Assembly (NCBI RefSeq): GCF_001949145.1
Contig: NW_019091502.1
Coordinates: forward strand, 126,355 to 190,354
Direction of reading: 5' to 3'
DNA length: 64,000 bases
Origin: Acanthaster planci
Taxonomy: Eukaryota; Echinodermata; Asteroidea; Valvatida; Acanthasteridae
Each line of letters starts with the position of its first letter. Position 1 is the first letter of the stretch. The notes beneath the pieces were generated by a model. The model made no database searches, had not been told where the DNA came from, and was given only the letters and a program-made list of their open reading frames with translations. A program made the translations under genes and the position numbers. Below, piece after piece: positions 48,654 to 61,328 of this stretch.

Positions 48654-49141
48654 ATATATTTTTCAAGGGGAGGGAGAGGCCCCTCTTCTTTTAAGATGAG
48701 GATTCTTTCAAGATGGTGGGTGGGTTTGGCGACTCTTTTCAGCTTCTGCTGAATCCTGAAGGAGTTTCTGACCTGTAAGCATAACACATTATATTTAGCT
48801 ACATGTACATATTTTGCCAGAAACAAAACCTGAAATACATGTACATGTACGCTGCAAATTTGAGCCAAAAAAGAAAACCTTACAATGAAACGAGGCAACA
48901 GCAGCCAGAGGAAAAGGAATGGGGAGAGCCTGGGCACCAGAAGCTTTTTTTCATTCTTGGCCTATCCAACACTTTTTAAAGTACAATGTGCATGCAAGAC
49001 ACTCAAAGGCAGCCTCCCAGAAACACATAAATATCACATTTCATCATAAACTACTACATTTTTTTTTGTACTTAACTTGGAAAATTCACCATATGAAGAA
49101 ATACAATCTTTTGCTCTTAATTCTTTTTTTTGGGGTTGAGT

Positions 49142-49147
49142 TTTATT
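49142..49147 (-). terminator. Candidate ADI1 polyadenylation signal
   Basis: The minus strand reads AATAAAACTCAACCCC followed by an A-run. It is the first AATAAA downstream of the ADI1 stop on the minus strand that I noticed, implying a 3' UTR of about 1.2 kb. Confidence 0.4.
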
Positions 49148-50364
49148 GAAACAAAAATACAGTACACCTATCCGTACATGAAGTTCCAAGGCCACAATGT
49201 TAATTTAACCTCCATTATTACCCAAACTCTCCATTCATTAAATGCTTTCAAATGCATGAGAATAAAGGAATAGTGTAAATATTGAAAGCCATTCTCATAA
49301 ATATATCATGCAAAATATGGTAAATTATAAAATGTATCATAAATCCCTTGGCAGTACACATACATGTAGATTCTTCTCATCAATCAAGAACACTCCCCTG
49401 GTATGCAGCCATACCTAATGTACCAGTGTTTATACACGACAGCATACAGGAACCAGTGAAACAATCCTACATGTAACTGACAGCCGGGTTCCGGTCCCTC
49501 CCTTTTGAAGTCAAAAATATGGCAGAGGGTCTAGGATCCAGGCAACTCTGCCCTTCCCTGGTATGCCTGTTTTGATTCTCATAATGAAATGCATTAATAC
49601 TACATATGAAGCAGTGAAATACTGGTAGATCTCAAGGGATGCCATTTTGGTAGGAATATTCCAACAGGTGTATGTGTGCGCAGTGCGCAAAATGTTTGAA
49701 ACTGATCCAGTTAGGATCGAAATACGGTGCAGCCGATGCACCTAACGAAAATTGAAGTAAAAATGCTGATGCACGTGACAATCTGTAGGAAGAGATGTCA
49801 TTTGAGAGAGGCCTGTGGGTAATTCCAGAAATTGGGGGCCATTTTTTTTTATGTCCCTGTCACATCTGACATATGTTTTTGTAAGTTCAGAACACATTTT
49901 CTAATTTCCAAGAGTGTCGCATTAATGCGTGATGCATTAATGCAAATTACCTAAAAGACAAATAGTAATAGTTTGAAATCCATTCCGGTGATATTTCCAT
50001 GTCAACTAAAGGTCAGATGTAACTGGGAGACAAAAATGCCACACTTTTGGAGCCCTTCTTTCTGGAATTACCCCTGTATAAATGACCCTCACTCACTCTC
50101 ACTGCTACGTTACAAAGTACCCTCTCATTCATGTGGAAATACATGTAGATTATTAATGCATACTGAAATTCTGTTGTTTTTCTTCATTTTACTTACTGGT
50201 AAATCAAGAAAAAAAGAGAAGAATATGAATACACACTTGTTAGAACTGGTCAGCATGAGGTACATGTATATATGGCTTTTTATGTTAGAATGGTTGGAAG
50301 ATAGATTCTAGGTCACTTGAAGGTTAAACACTGTCGATCCAGAGACCTTCAGCAATGTCAGCTT

Positions 50365-50478
50365 TCAATGGACAAACTGCTGAACATACTCAACACGCTT
50401 TGGGTGGTCGTCAGCTGGTCGGTTGATAGGAGTCCACACTGGTTCACCAACAAACAAACGCATGGCTTTTATGTAATT
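50365..50478 (-). CDS. ADI1: ADI1 exon 4 (terminal coding exon)
   Basis: The minus-strand acceptor TTCCATGCAG precedes [20 protein letters not shown]. The stop codon TGA lies at 50367-50365. It has 38 codons including stop and ends [10 protein letters not shown]. Confidence 0.95.
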   Translation of the reverse strand, partial: NYIKAMRLFVGEPVWTPINRPADDHPKRVEYVQQFVH

Positions 50479-53400
50479 CTGCATGGAACGAAATCAAGCT
50501 GTGTTCAAATTACTTGGCTCTGGCTGAAATCCCAGGCACAACTAAGGTACGGTGACCATTTAGATCCGGTAAGGAAAGGGCTCCCCGGTAAACTAGTCTG
50601 GTAGCAAAAACCCCTTTCATACAGGACCAGCTACCGGACTTGGAGACTGGTCTGGGGCTTGATCAAACACCCATCCGTCCTGGAGTCTATTGTTTGTAGT
50701 TTGACTTGCACAATAAACCCAGAAAAAACCTGTTACGTTTTTTGCACTAAACAATAAAAGCCATTCCCAAGCATTGCAAAAAAGCCACAGCCCACATGCT
50801 TTTTCACACAATGGAACTGTACACTGCCTGGATGTTGGCCAGGATTTTATCTTGAGCGTAACAATGGAGCCTCCCTCACCAGCAGGTATCACAGACCCTG
50901 CCATGCCATTTTGCAAACAATGCCCCCTTGAACCAACACATTTGCCAATGCTTTGCTAGCCCAATCGTTTGATTTACTTGTGAACTATATTCTCTTGGTT
51001 TTAACACCCTCTGGATGAAAACTGATATCTGAGATCACTGAAAAAAAATGCTTTCAAACACCTTTGAAACCCCAAGATAACTTTGCCATTCCTAGATATG
51101 AATTGATTTGGGTTATTGTTCCGTTAAAAATGATCACTGGCTACAAGCAGAGCATGAAATTTCGGTCGGACATCGGACATTTTCCGAGCACTTATTGTGT
51201 TTGTCCGAATAAATCGAAGATGCTTGGACAAACTGTCCGACCAATGTACCGGTATCAATAAGGCACCAAGTCAAAATATAGAAACGGTTGACCAAGCAGG
51301 CAATGATTGCCCTTAATCCCTTTCAAACCATTGCCCGATTCAACTGCAAGTGGGCAATGATTGCAAGAGAGCGTTTCCTGAAAAGGAGTTGGCTATGCAG
51401 CAACATCTTTGATGCATACCACCATTTCCCCCACCTTGGTACAAAAGCCCTGACGCCCAGCTTACCATGAATGGTTATTGTGCATCGGCTTTGTTGTGTA
51501 AATTGGGCCAGTTCATCCACAGGCTTAGCACAGCTTATTCAGAAGGGGAATCTCTTAACAAAAGACTACCTGTAACTCCATCAGAGTCAACAGGCCTATG
51601 TGCATCACTAAGTCTCGTGTCACTGAATTAAAATCTGTAGTTTTCTTTCCCAAAATCTAGCACTGTCAGGCAGTGATTTCCACATCACAGATTTGTCAAT
51701 GATTGGAATAGACAATAAACTAAATGGAGAACATTATAGATGCAACAATCACAGGACTTCAAAATCAATCTAAGACGAAAATAAGAAAAGTCGACTAATG
51801 TTGGTAAGGGTAGCGTGGCAAACTGAAGGAAAAAAATCCATATCCATGTATTATGTAAACAGTAGTACAAACCCATCCCGAACCCATCAATGGGCTGCGG
51901 TCCCAGCTGTTGATAAACAGCTCATGACTCAACCACCAGCCACAATGGAGTGTAATCCTTAAAGCTGTCTATTGTTACAAAACATCACCCAGGAGTGGTG
52001 TTCATCAAACCACAAGCCATTTAGCTAGTGACTCCCTATCGTTGCCCGCTTTACTCTGAAGCGGGTAAGGAGCTTATCATTTATCTATCGTTTCCCAATT
52101 CATGAACCGTTTCTATTTTGACTTGGCGCCTAACAGGTCTTAAAATATCAAGACAATATATGGGCTTATGGCGTCCTATTTATTATTAGTTTTGTGTTAG
52201 AATTACGTTAATTACACTGAAGGCATTATTCATGGCTGATCGCTCATCATCGGCCCATGTCCCCAGCACCAAGGATGCACATGTACGTATGTAAAATTGC
52301 CCCATACATGTGATTCTTGGCGCATTGTCAACATTCTTGTTTCGCTGTCACAGTGACTGCTCTGGTTCCCGCCACGCCGCACCCATGCAAAAGAATGCGT
52401 GATGGAAAAGTACCAACCAGTACCACTCTGTACTGTACATGTTCTGAATGTACTGTACATAAATACTCTTCATCAGCCGTACACGTCACAAATGCAAAAG
52501 GCTGCAGGCCGGAAAGACAGCAATGTTATGTTGCAAGAGGTTTTCTGTAAGTTAATTCACAGAACTCGGTCTCTTATTTATGTCTGTATTTTCTGTGTTC
52601 GTGGGTGAAATTTGAGGTTGTTCTGTTCATGGCACAAGGTTTAGCACCCACTGGTCTAGATCATGCATCAGGCACGCTTACCCCACAATATCGGACGTTA
52701 TTGGCCAGTTTGCCGTTATGATTGCCTTTGTAATTGTGTGAATTGTTCGTAATTTTCTTGTGAATTGCTGTATGTAGAAATTTTTACATAGATTAAGACA
52801 GATGTTCATCACTTCTTGAGATACTTTTAGAGGCTGTCGTCCCCACTAATGCTATTCAATCAGCACAAAACTGCCCCAAAACAAAAAAAAATGCTCCGAA
52901 CTACCAACCCAATTTTTGAAGGCATGCATAGCACAACTATTTTGGGGGCCTAATAAAAGACTGCATGTATGAAGTACTTAGGCCTTAGTTAAATAACCAT
53001 AATAATCATGGATTCTGAGAAATCTTTGGCAAGTGTTGATCCAATTCGAGCAAGCAAATTTATGACATGGCCTGCCCGATCGGGCCAAAAAAAAAATTGT
53101 TGCAGCCTGTACCCCAACAAGGATTGCTCAAGGCGGCTGCGTGTGCGTTTTTTTAGTGCGGCTGCGTGTGCAGTTTTTAGTGCGGCTGCGTGTGCGGTAG
53201 GTAGGGCCAGAAAAAAAAAGTGAATTTCGGCCCCTGACAAAGCACGTTACAACTCTACCTTTTATATAATGTGGCAGATCAAAAGCTGGTAATGGCAGAA
53301 CAACATTAATTGTGTTATGACATTTTGTCCAAGCACTTTTTGGGTCTAATTTCTGATAAGGAAACAACCACTTAAAAAGTCTCCAATAGCCACAGTAGGG

Positions 53401-56400
53401 GCTAGTAGTGTATCCTTTCCATACTGGATCTATATGGTCACTGTCCCTAAGGAGGCCACTGGCTGGCAGCAACATCTATTTCCTTAAGACGTGCAATTTT
53501 AACAGTGACTCACACAGCTTTGCATGAGTAACCACTTTAAGACTCATTCTCCAAGCTCAACTTCAATTCTGACAGTGGCTTTGTCCTTTTCTTGCCGCCT
53601 TTTACAAATGTATTAAAGTTCAGACCAAATGATATTAATGGCACCAGAGAAGAAGGGAAAGTATGGTACCATACCACTAATGTCAACAGCATTGACCAAT
53701 CAAAAACCACACTGCCCAAGTGTGTGTGGCTCTCACATTGGACTTCTTAATCACACCAGGACCCCCAATGGAGACACAGTGTGTTTACAGAACCTGACTT
53801 CATCCTATGCCATGGTCAACCAACGAGAGTTCAGATCAAACACATGTAAAGGATACATCTCTGACTACAGATGGTTTGATAGGAACAGGGTAGACTTGAA
53901 ATCAAGTCGTTAGTCAGTTAGATGGTAAATCATCTTTTTAGAATAAACGTTCAACTGACCAATCAAACCGCCCCTCGAAGAAATATTCATATAATCAGGA
54001 TTCTTAGCCAATCAGAGTGCTCTGTCCAATTTTGGTAGCAAGCTCCATACGTATGTTGTGCACAAAAGGGCATGCAGATTGTTCAAGTCGGTAATTGAAG
54101 CACTGCCGAACACGAAAATTGGGGGAGCGAGGTTGCTCTGGCTGTTCCTGCATATTTTTAAACTGCATTTCGAACCGCACCGCATACGCATCGCGAGGAA
54201 AGTGGATTACACCCAGCCAATTACTGACTTGATTTCAAGTCTAGGAACAAGGCTGACAGAACACTTGATGGGTCCATGTATGTACCGGTACATGTACATT
54301 TTCAATCTGTGACTGTGAGGGAAAAATAGCTGAAGTTTTTCCAGGTAACTTTTGTGGACTGTATGAAGGGAGGCTACATTTTATGGCTTTTTGAACACTC
54401 TGGTACACGTAGAAAGAGACAGCGAGTGGACCCCCAACAAATCACTTTTCTCTCATTATATTTCAAACACAACTTTGGGGTGGGGAGCGGAAGGTTTCTA
54501 CTGTCCCCGAATCTGCCCTTGCTTCTGCCTAGCATGTATCCTTAGTCCTTCATAATCCTAAAACTGCTACACTGCTGGTATGTAAAATCTAGACACCGCC
54601 TCAATCTTCCAAATCCCTCCAGTAATTCCTGTCATTATTCTGGGGCAGCCCAAACGGTATCCTGGAACTGTGTGAGTTATTACACATGACCATCTAGGCA
54701 TGACTTTATGCTTGCCTGTACACAGAGCACAGAGGGTCTCACCCAAGACCTCAACACAACACATCTTTCCTGATTAGTGACACGTTTTGGTCATAAAGCC
54801 TCTAAAACCCCTAAAACCACTCAGGGGGTTTTGGAGGATTGACAAAGGTTAGGAGGGTAACATCACATTTAAAAATTGACTGGAAAGGAACAGTTGCTGG
54901 TCATAATACCTTCATATCCAGGGTGAATCGATGATAGATGCCGGCAGGCAGTGTGATCAAATCCCCCTTCTCCAGCTGGATGCGTACCCACTTGTCTTCC
55001 TTGTTTCGCACATCAAAGTACCCACTGCCATCCAGCGCCAGGCGAATCTCCTCATCTGAGTGCAAGTGCTCTTTGAAGAATATCTTCAGCTACGGGAAAA
55101 GAAGAACCACTTAGCTATTAGCAGTGATCCACAGTACACAGGTCCATTACAAGCCCATCATGAATCATCCAGTCTTAAGCCAAGTCAGAACTCAGAAGCT
55201 ATTCAAATGAGCACTGACATCAGCATTCTTTTTTCAGTGTTACTTGTTACTTATGACTGGCCTTGTGAAGGCACTAGACTTTGCCAGTTTTGCAATCAAA
55301 ATGCCTCCAAAGTTGCACCTCAAATGTTGACGGTGTCACTCTACTGCCCTTATAATGTGCTTCTTCTCCCCACCCCTCCCAAAAAAGAGCAATGCCCTTT
55401 ACTAGTGACGCCCATGGAGACAGACTTGCCAAAAATACTGATTTCTAAAAGCACATGAAAGCCTTCTTGGACTGCAGAGCACACTTTGGAAAGAAAAACT
55501 GTCTGGTTACAGCAGAACGAAAAATTATTCAAGCAGGCACTTTAGGTTTAACCCCGAGGTGACCCTTGAGACTCTGTTACACTTAGTCAAACCCCGAGGG
55601 AAACATCAATGCATGTTTGAGTTTGCACTCTCCCCTCAACCATGTTTACCCGGGAGCAATACCAACCTTTTCATCGTAATTTGGAAGGGTGTCTCGGGAG
55701 ATCGCGATGACATCTTCGTAGGTGTAACCACGTTCCTTCTTGATTTTATCCAGCAGTCCTTCCTCTTTCAGATTATCTGCATCCACCTATAATGAAAGTC
55801 AACCTGGTTCTTCAAGTCAGCCATCTTGAATAAAAAGTAGATCTTTTTAAAAAATTTCTTTTAAACTAAATATGCGTGGGAATTGAGGGCAAAATATACA
55901 TGTAGGTTACCATTCTTGTGTTTTGATGGGTAGTTTAAAAAAATGGATACCAGTCATCTCAATTTTATTGTCCAAATGAAAAACACTTTTTTCAAAATGA
56001 GGTTACACCATACATGTGCTGATAATTATAGCAAAATAGGCCGTTGCAGTGTGTTCAATAAATTTGTATATTTGATTCAACAGACTTGGCAATCTTGTGA
56101 ATGAAATTCATTAGGAGGAATGTAACATTCAACAACGGCATACATGTGTGGACATGTACCTGAGGGTTTACCCAGATGTGCCTCTAGAAACCCTGCCAAA
56201 ACTTGTGAAACCTTAAGGCAAACCTTGAGTTTGCCTCTTGTTCAACTGTGCCCTCTTCCCTTACGATGGCAATCACTCCAAGCAAAATAACATTTCCCTT
56301 CAAATCTTGTTAGCATATAAACACCATGCAGTGAATTACATGCATACAGTACATATAAGCTGCTTCTTTTCAAAAATTCATTAAAGGAGCAGGGTAATAG

Positions 56401-59400
56401 GAATTTTAGTGGTTCTTTTCTGGTGTCGAACAATAAATTATGATACAAAGAGTGATACTTTGTGTGAGTTGTTGATTTCTTTCCGAGATAGGAAGGCAAT
56501 ACTTGATTTTAAAAAAGGTCGGTCAGGCCAACAGTCCACAAAACTCAACCCTCATTAACATTAATCTTCGCGTGGGGTGTGACGTAGAAAGAGGCACAAG
56601 CTTGCTGCACTGCCAGGTTCTTCGTTCGGCATGACATTAAAAAATATGCTGAAGATGGATGCAGTGCCTACCCTATTTCCATCTTCAAAAAAAGGAAAGA
56701 GTCCGAAGAAGGTCTCTAAACGGCCACATCCACGAGAAGCTTTTGCCCAATGCGAAAAAATCAGGGTAAGTTCCTCCACGGTCCCCATGCATGGCCACGT
56801 GTACAATGTACACGTACAGTACATGACATGTGGATAGTGTGCGTAAAGTAGGCCTAACGTACATGTAACAACATGCACAGTCGTTCAGTATGAGTGCATT
56901 CTATTGAGTCAAAAACAGGCCTAAGAGTTATGGGTTTTACTTCACGAGTTGTGTGGTGCTAGACAGATCAATAGAACAGATTTTGCAGATTTATTTTTTG
57001 CTTATTTTGTATCATAATTCGTTGCAATTCTTGAACCGTGCGAGCATATTCACACGTCACTGATAATTACGTTGTACCATCAGGGTTGGTGCGCACACGT
57101 ACACGTAGCGATATGTGCAATATAATAAGTGTACACTGTACATGCACGTACATGTCGCAAGCAGCTGGCCTTCGCATGGCCATGCCGATCCTTAGTTGGA
57201 AGACTTTTTGTACCGTTATCTTGCTCTTCCACTCATTTCACAAAATTCAACAACAGTCCTGGCGGTAATCAAATCGCTGTGACTTGCCAAAAAATGCAGT
57301 CCAAGCATAATTTGTTTACATCCCACGCTCTTTCCCCGTACTGTAGGCCTACTCATAGGTGTAGGTCGTTCGTGGAAGTGCGGCGTACGAACCCCATTTT
57401 CTACGGGTGATCACACCACAGATCAATTTGCTAATTCTTTGTAGTGAAATGTCAGGGAAAACTCGGCAAAACTGAAAAAATCCCCTCTAGAATGTTGGCT
57501 TCACTTCCAATGTTTGACTCTGTTACTTTCAAGGTACGTAAGAAAGACGGGCAAAACTTTGGCAGAAAATGGATTTTTATTGTATGAAAGTTAGCAAAAA
57601 AGACTTTTGAGTGTTTAAAACCCGCGGTAGAGAGGGCGGCCTCTCCTGGCGAGTCCATTGGAGCTAATTAACATATAGATATATTTTTTTAAGTCCAAAT
57701 TCCACGACTACTTATCATATCCTACCCCTGAACATGCATTTTACAGCCAGGGCCTCCCAGAGCCAGAAAAAAATGCAAAAAAGCCAGACGGCCTTGAGCC
57801 AGCCTCCAGGCAATTCCCATAGGACTGTGTACTAATTGGTCCCTTGTGCACAACCTAATGGGCTGTTTACAAAACGGTGCCTGGGGCAGGCAGTGGAATG
57901 TTCTTTATCAGTGACAGCTGTCTGGAACTTGTCAGAGGCCTCTGTCGGCTGTCTTTGAAGTGTTATTTTTGTTGGGGGGGGTTTGTGGTGGTGGTATGGC
58001 TTGGCTGGCACTTGGCGAGGGGCCTCCCCTTCAAATCCGGATAGCCTGGGAAAACGGCCCCCCATGGTACTGTGATGTACTTTTGGTGGGTTTGGTGGTT
58101 TGTAAGATCTGTAGAGGCTATGGGACAACCTCTGAAGCATTAATATACCTTCAGGACGGACTCGGGGCTCTGCAAACCTGAAAAATGTAATGGACTCAAC
58201 GGAACAGTCCGTCCCCGTGACTGTGTGAGTTTAAATTGGGAACGCATCCCAGGGATTTATAAATACTAATCGGTATGGAAATGAGGGGCAAACAACTTTT
58301 TCTGAGCCTGGGCGGCGCTATAGATGGGGAACTTTAAGGTGAATACACGTAAAACGTTGTAATCGCATGGGCGCCATGTGAGCAAGCGATACACGTGCGC
58401 AATGCACATGAATGTGCACAGGGGTGCAGTGTCCCAATTCAAGGAAAATTCTCTGCCAGGCCGAGGTGCACAAAATGTACCCCCAGAGATTGTTTCGAAA
58501 AGAGGGGTCTGTTTGGGCCAAGAAATGGTGGGATTTTGTCAGTTTGGCCCAGGATCATCTCTGTAGATTATGGGGCACCCATCTGGGGGCAAAACAGACA
58601 AAAATGGGATTGAAAATTAGTCAGAAGAGCCCTAGGAAGGTGCGGGATGTCATTTGAAAAATGGCCCCTGGGAGGGCTTGGCAACATTCACTTTTTTGAG
58701 GGTGAGTTTGTTTCGGGCGGATAATTGAAAAATTCATTGGTTAACCTACTAAAAATTGAAAATCAAATGAAATCTGAAGGACCAAACAACACATTGTTTT
58801 TTGTTTGAGAGGCCTCAGGGACTTCAATTGCCTACCATGGGGCTCCAAACTTGGTTGAGTTTACACTATTTTCAATGGAGCTTGAATTGGTTCAGTGCAC
58901 CCCAAAGGCGCCCAGGCAGGCACGTGTACCTGGTGAGCCTCCACCCAAGCATTACCATTACCTGCGCCCATGGCCATTACATCTTTTGGGCAGAGTTATC
59001 CATCTTGAGCCTTCGGCACTATACGATCTTTGCTTCTGACTATAATGGGATTCAGTACACATGCGCACAAACTAGTCTAATTGAGGGGGGGGGCATGCGT
59101 GAAAGGAATGGCGTCAGAGGTAATGGATAGGCCACCTCCGTGGATAGACCTAGCCCCACTAGTGTGGCACGGACTCTCAATCCCGATCCATCCTTAGCCA
59201 CACATCCGTATGCGCAATTTCGTGTTGGCGAAATGAACAGTTTTGGTGCACCAACTTATAATCGTGGGCGCAATTTCTTTTGTAATAAACGGACTGAGCG
59301 ATAAGATACTAGTACTACACGTACCAATGGACTCTTCCAAAACTTTCGCAGCAGTTTAGATGTCTTGACATGGAACAGCCGTTGAGACGATGAGGGGTCA

Positions 59401-59850
59401 AGTGACGTAATGCTCAACGACCTTATTTTAAAGATGGCGACTGTGAGAGTGGGCCCGTTAGATTGAATGGATGAGGGAAAAAAGACTGCAAAATACCTGA
59501 ATAACGTGAGTGAAATCATTCAATAAATGGTATTTAGAAAACGGAAAGGTCAAGAATCATGTTAGTGTACAAAAGAAATTGCACCCACGATTATAAGTTG
59601 GTGCGCCAAAAATGTTCATTTCGCCGACACGAAATTGCACATACGGATAAGGATGGATCGGGAGTGAGAGTCCGTGCCACACTAGTGGGGCTAGGATAGA
59701 CCTACCTTCCAATGAAAAACACCGACCTACCTTCCAATGAAAAACACCGAGAGTTTTCAGGTAGTCGAGATCGACAAACTGTGGCGGATCCAAGTGATGC
59801 GATTCCCGCTGGTCTTCAGCAGAATCATTCATGTGCCAGGCGCGAACCAT
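50365..59850 (-). CDS. ADI1: Acireductone dioxygenase (1,2-dihydroxy-3-keto-5-methylthiopentene dioxygenase), 4 exons
   Basis: The protein oxidises acireductone in the methionine salvage pathway using an active-site metal (Fe or Ni), as a small cupin of the cytosol and nucleus. Joined exons 59850-59731, 55786-55667, 55089-54910 and 50478-50365 encode 177 residues, close to the ~179 of vertebrate ADI1. The start MVRAWHM matches the family's MVxAWYM start. The cupin motif [10 protein letters not shown] supplies His, His and Glu metal ligands, and LPAGIYHRF supplies the last His. The C-terminal [16 protein letters not shown] is also family-typical. All four introns/exon joins are phase 0 (40, 40, 60 and 37 codons). 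Nothing is missing; the odd point is a duplicated first donor site. Confidence 0.96.
50479..54909 (-). other. ADI1: ADI1 intron 3 (4.4 kb)
   Basis: It holds no recognised gene. Visible are a 24-25-bp tandem triplet (53133-53205), repeated TGTACTGTACAT palindromes near 52430-52465, and a short foldback near 54800-54835 (CCTCTAAAACCCC with GGGGTTTTGGAGG). The short ORFs have no domain features. Confidence 0.7.
53133..53205. repeat. Tandem triplet of a ~24-bp unit
   Basis: GCGGCTGCGTGTGC recurs at 53133, 53158 and 53182, separated by T-rich spacers ending TTTAGT or similar. Confidence 0.8.
54910..55089 (-). CDS. ADI1: ADI1 exon 3 (cupin metal-binding exon)
   Basis: 180 bp, 60 codons. The minus strand has acceptor TTCCCGTAG and donor ATGAAG|GTATTA. 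It contains [19 protein letters not shown] and the [14 protein letters not shown] stretch, so all presumed metal ligands (His, His, Glu, His) are in this exon. Confidence 0.96.
55667..55786 (-). CDS. ADI1: ADI1 exon 2
   Basis: 120 bp, 40 codons. The minus strand has acceptor TTCATTATAG and donor GAAAAG|GTTGGT. It reads [10 protein letters not shown] then [20 protein letters not shown], matching the helical segment before the cupin core. Confidence 0.95.
56588..56765 (+). pseudogene. THAP-domain C-terminal fragment (exon-like)
   Basis: The plus strand reads [11 protein letters not shown], matching the LKxDAVPTLF motif that ends THAP zinc-finger domains, then a basic stretch ([13 protein letters not shown]). 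It runs from a possible acceptor TAG (56585-56587) to donor ATCAGG|GTAAGT. A TGA lies in frame just upstream, and no C-x-C or C-x(n)-C-x2-H part is found nearby. It is either one exon of an unrecognised nested gene or a P-element-like transposase remnant. Confidence 0.4.
59149..59695. mobile_element. Foldback element with ~130-bp inverted arms
   Basis: The left arm 59149-59284 and right arm 59568-59695 are inverted copies at high identity. They start CCTAGCCCCACTAGTGTGG and end AATTTCTTTTGTA. The left arm has one 8-bp insertion (136 against 128 bp). The spacer 59285-59567 holds AAGATGGCGAC (YY1-like) and GTGACGTAA (CRE-like) sequences. No transposase is visible. The right edge is 36 bp inside ADI1 intron 1. 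Confidence 0.65.
59707..59756 (-). repeat. Perfect 25-bp tandem duplication across the ADI1 exon 1 donor
   Basis: On the minus strand the unit CGGTGTTTTTCATTGGAAG plus GTAGGT occurs twice in a row, so there are two identical AAG|GTAGGT donors, one ending the exon at 59731 and one at 59706. Confidence 0.9.
59731..59850 (-). CDS. ADI1: ADI1 exon 1 (start exon)
   Basis: 120 bp, 40 codons, starting at the ATG with complement at 59848-59850. It reads [14 protein letters not shown] then [14 protein letters not shown], ending at donor TGGAAG|GTAGGT. Family alignment and frame into exon 2 require this donor. Using the duplicate donor at 59706 adds 25 nt and shifts the frame. Confidence 0.95.
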
Positions 59851-60000
59851 TCTGTATATACTTGAGGATGTGATTTAGCCGGAAAAGAGTGGTAGCTTAG
59901 GCTCACGGCGACTGGCGTGTAACACAAACGTAAGCCTTCTAGCTTTATCTGATCAGCTGGCTGTGCGTTGGCAAATATACGGAAGCGTATATAGGACATG
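59851..60000 (-). promoter_or_regulatory. Presumed ADI1 promoter/5' UTR
   Basis: The region directly upstream of the ADI1 ATG on the minus strand. A TATA-like TATATACG occurs near 59983-59992. It overlaps one arm of a long-range inverted repeat (59974-60032). No transcription start is determinable. Confidence 0.3.
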
Positions 60001-60307
60001 ACTGAAGAAAAAAATTGGGGCCTGCTATTTCGCCCGGGCAGATTAGTAATTTGCTCAGGCGAAATAGTGATCAACCGGGAGAGTGGCGCAGATCTGTGTG
60101 TTGGAATGCCGGATGGTGTCCTGGGGGGGGGGGTGACTCGGATAGTGGGGTGGTGTGCTGCGGGCCAGGCGGTAAAAAAACTGCCGCCAAAACGGATCGG
60201 CTTCGCGAGTCTTCGAAAGTTAGGCCGCTCGCTGACATGGGCTGGCCCGACCGGGTAGCAGACTCAAAACGAAGAAGACGAGGCGCCATATTATTTTGGG
60301 CGGCCAT

Positions 60308-60473
60308 GACGGAACGGATCCATTACTTGGATATCAAGTCTTTGACGCAATGCAACAAGCTACGTAGGCTTACCTATTGCTTAGGAGTCAGCCTTTTTGT
60401 TTCTCCTAACAAAAGGGGCGACTTACTCGTGACAGACAGAAAGTTTAAAATCGAGACTGAGTTGGCATCGTAA
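60308..60473 (+). CDS. Short ORF, possible first exon divergent from ADI1
   Basis: GCGGCCATGACGG is a good Kozak context; the ORF reads MTERIHYLDIKSLTQCNKLR and runs on to a stop at 60473. A possible donor lies near 60364 (CTAC|GTAGGC). I do not recognise the product. It could be a chance ORF in a GC-richer promoter region. Confidence 0.2.
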
Positions 60474-61328
60474 CACATTGCTAAATTTGCGTCGCAAAGG
60501 GGGGGGGGAAGGGCACTTGCGTCCCCAAGAAAAATATCAAATATAATAATAAATAGTAATAAAATGCGAAAGTTATGACAAAAATAGATTAAAGGGAATA
60601 AAAGTATAGTATATAGTATAGTATATGTTTTATATGAAATAAATGAAATGAGATGAAACGAAAAGCACAATAGCTTGAAAAATAACAGCTATTTTTTCCC
60701 TTTGTGTTCTCCTTTGTTCTTGTTCCTGCCCCCCCTTCTTTTTGCCGTTTTCCTCGATAGTTTACCGAGGGATGAGCAAGTGCATCATCATGACGTTCAT
60801 GATCAGTTCGTAGTTTACCGACGGTGCTATGTACCCTCCAGGAACTTGAACCCCCTTTCCTCTCTTAGATAAGGTTTAGTGGCGTATTCAGTGTATGAGC
60901 GGGAAAGGGCATGGGAATAGATTCACCCCTGACGACTTTTAAACTCATCCTTTTTTGTTTTTAATTTTTAAGAGGAATTCGTACGAACATTACTTCACTC
61001 TTAACCCTAAAAGGTTGGAAGTATATATGGGGGACCGCTTACAGGTAGGGAGTGGATTCGCCCCCCCCCCGAACTCGGCCATCCCATACGTGATTTTAAT
61101 TAAAATCTGCATGCATGTAAAGACAGTCACAATCAACACAAATAATCAACGAATCAGTGCATTTTCAGTTCAATTGAAGATGTGGCTATGGCCATTTGAA
61201 GTTTGGGGCCACGCGCTTGCCAGCGTATCCTAGCAACGTGTGCGCGAGGACTTGAAAAGAGTAGGTTTTGGCTGCTTTAGAAAAATGGACACTATGCGAT
61301 AACAGTAGGACCGATTCTTACAAAATAG

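Larger units (their letters stand above)
55787..59730 (-). other. ADI1: ADI1 intron 1 (3.9 kb)
   Basis: It contains a THAP-like coding fragment on the opposite strand (56588-56765) and the 59149-59695 foldback element. Otherwise it has AT-rich tracts and TACATGTA palindromes with no recognisable gene. Confidence 0.75.

Noticed and set aside
59557-59730. Extension of ADI1 exon 1 past the donor (97-codon ORF)
   Set aside because: The extension runs through the duplicated donor into the foldback arm and has no ADI1 similarity; splicing at 59731 restores the family sequence.
61225-61237. RFX X-box marking a ciliary gene promoter
   Set aside because: A single imperfect match (GTATCC-T-AGCAAC) with no recognisable ciliary gene after it; chance occurrence is likely.
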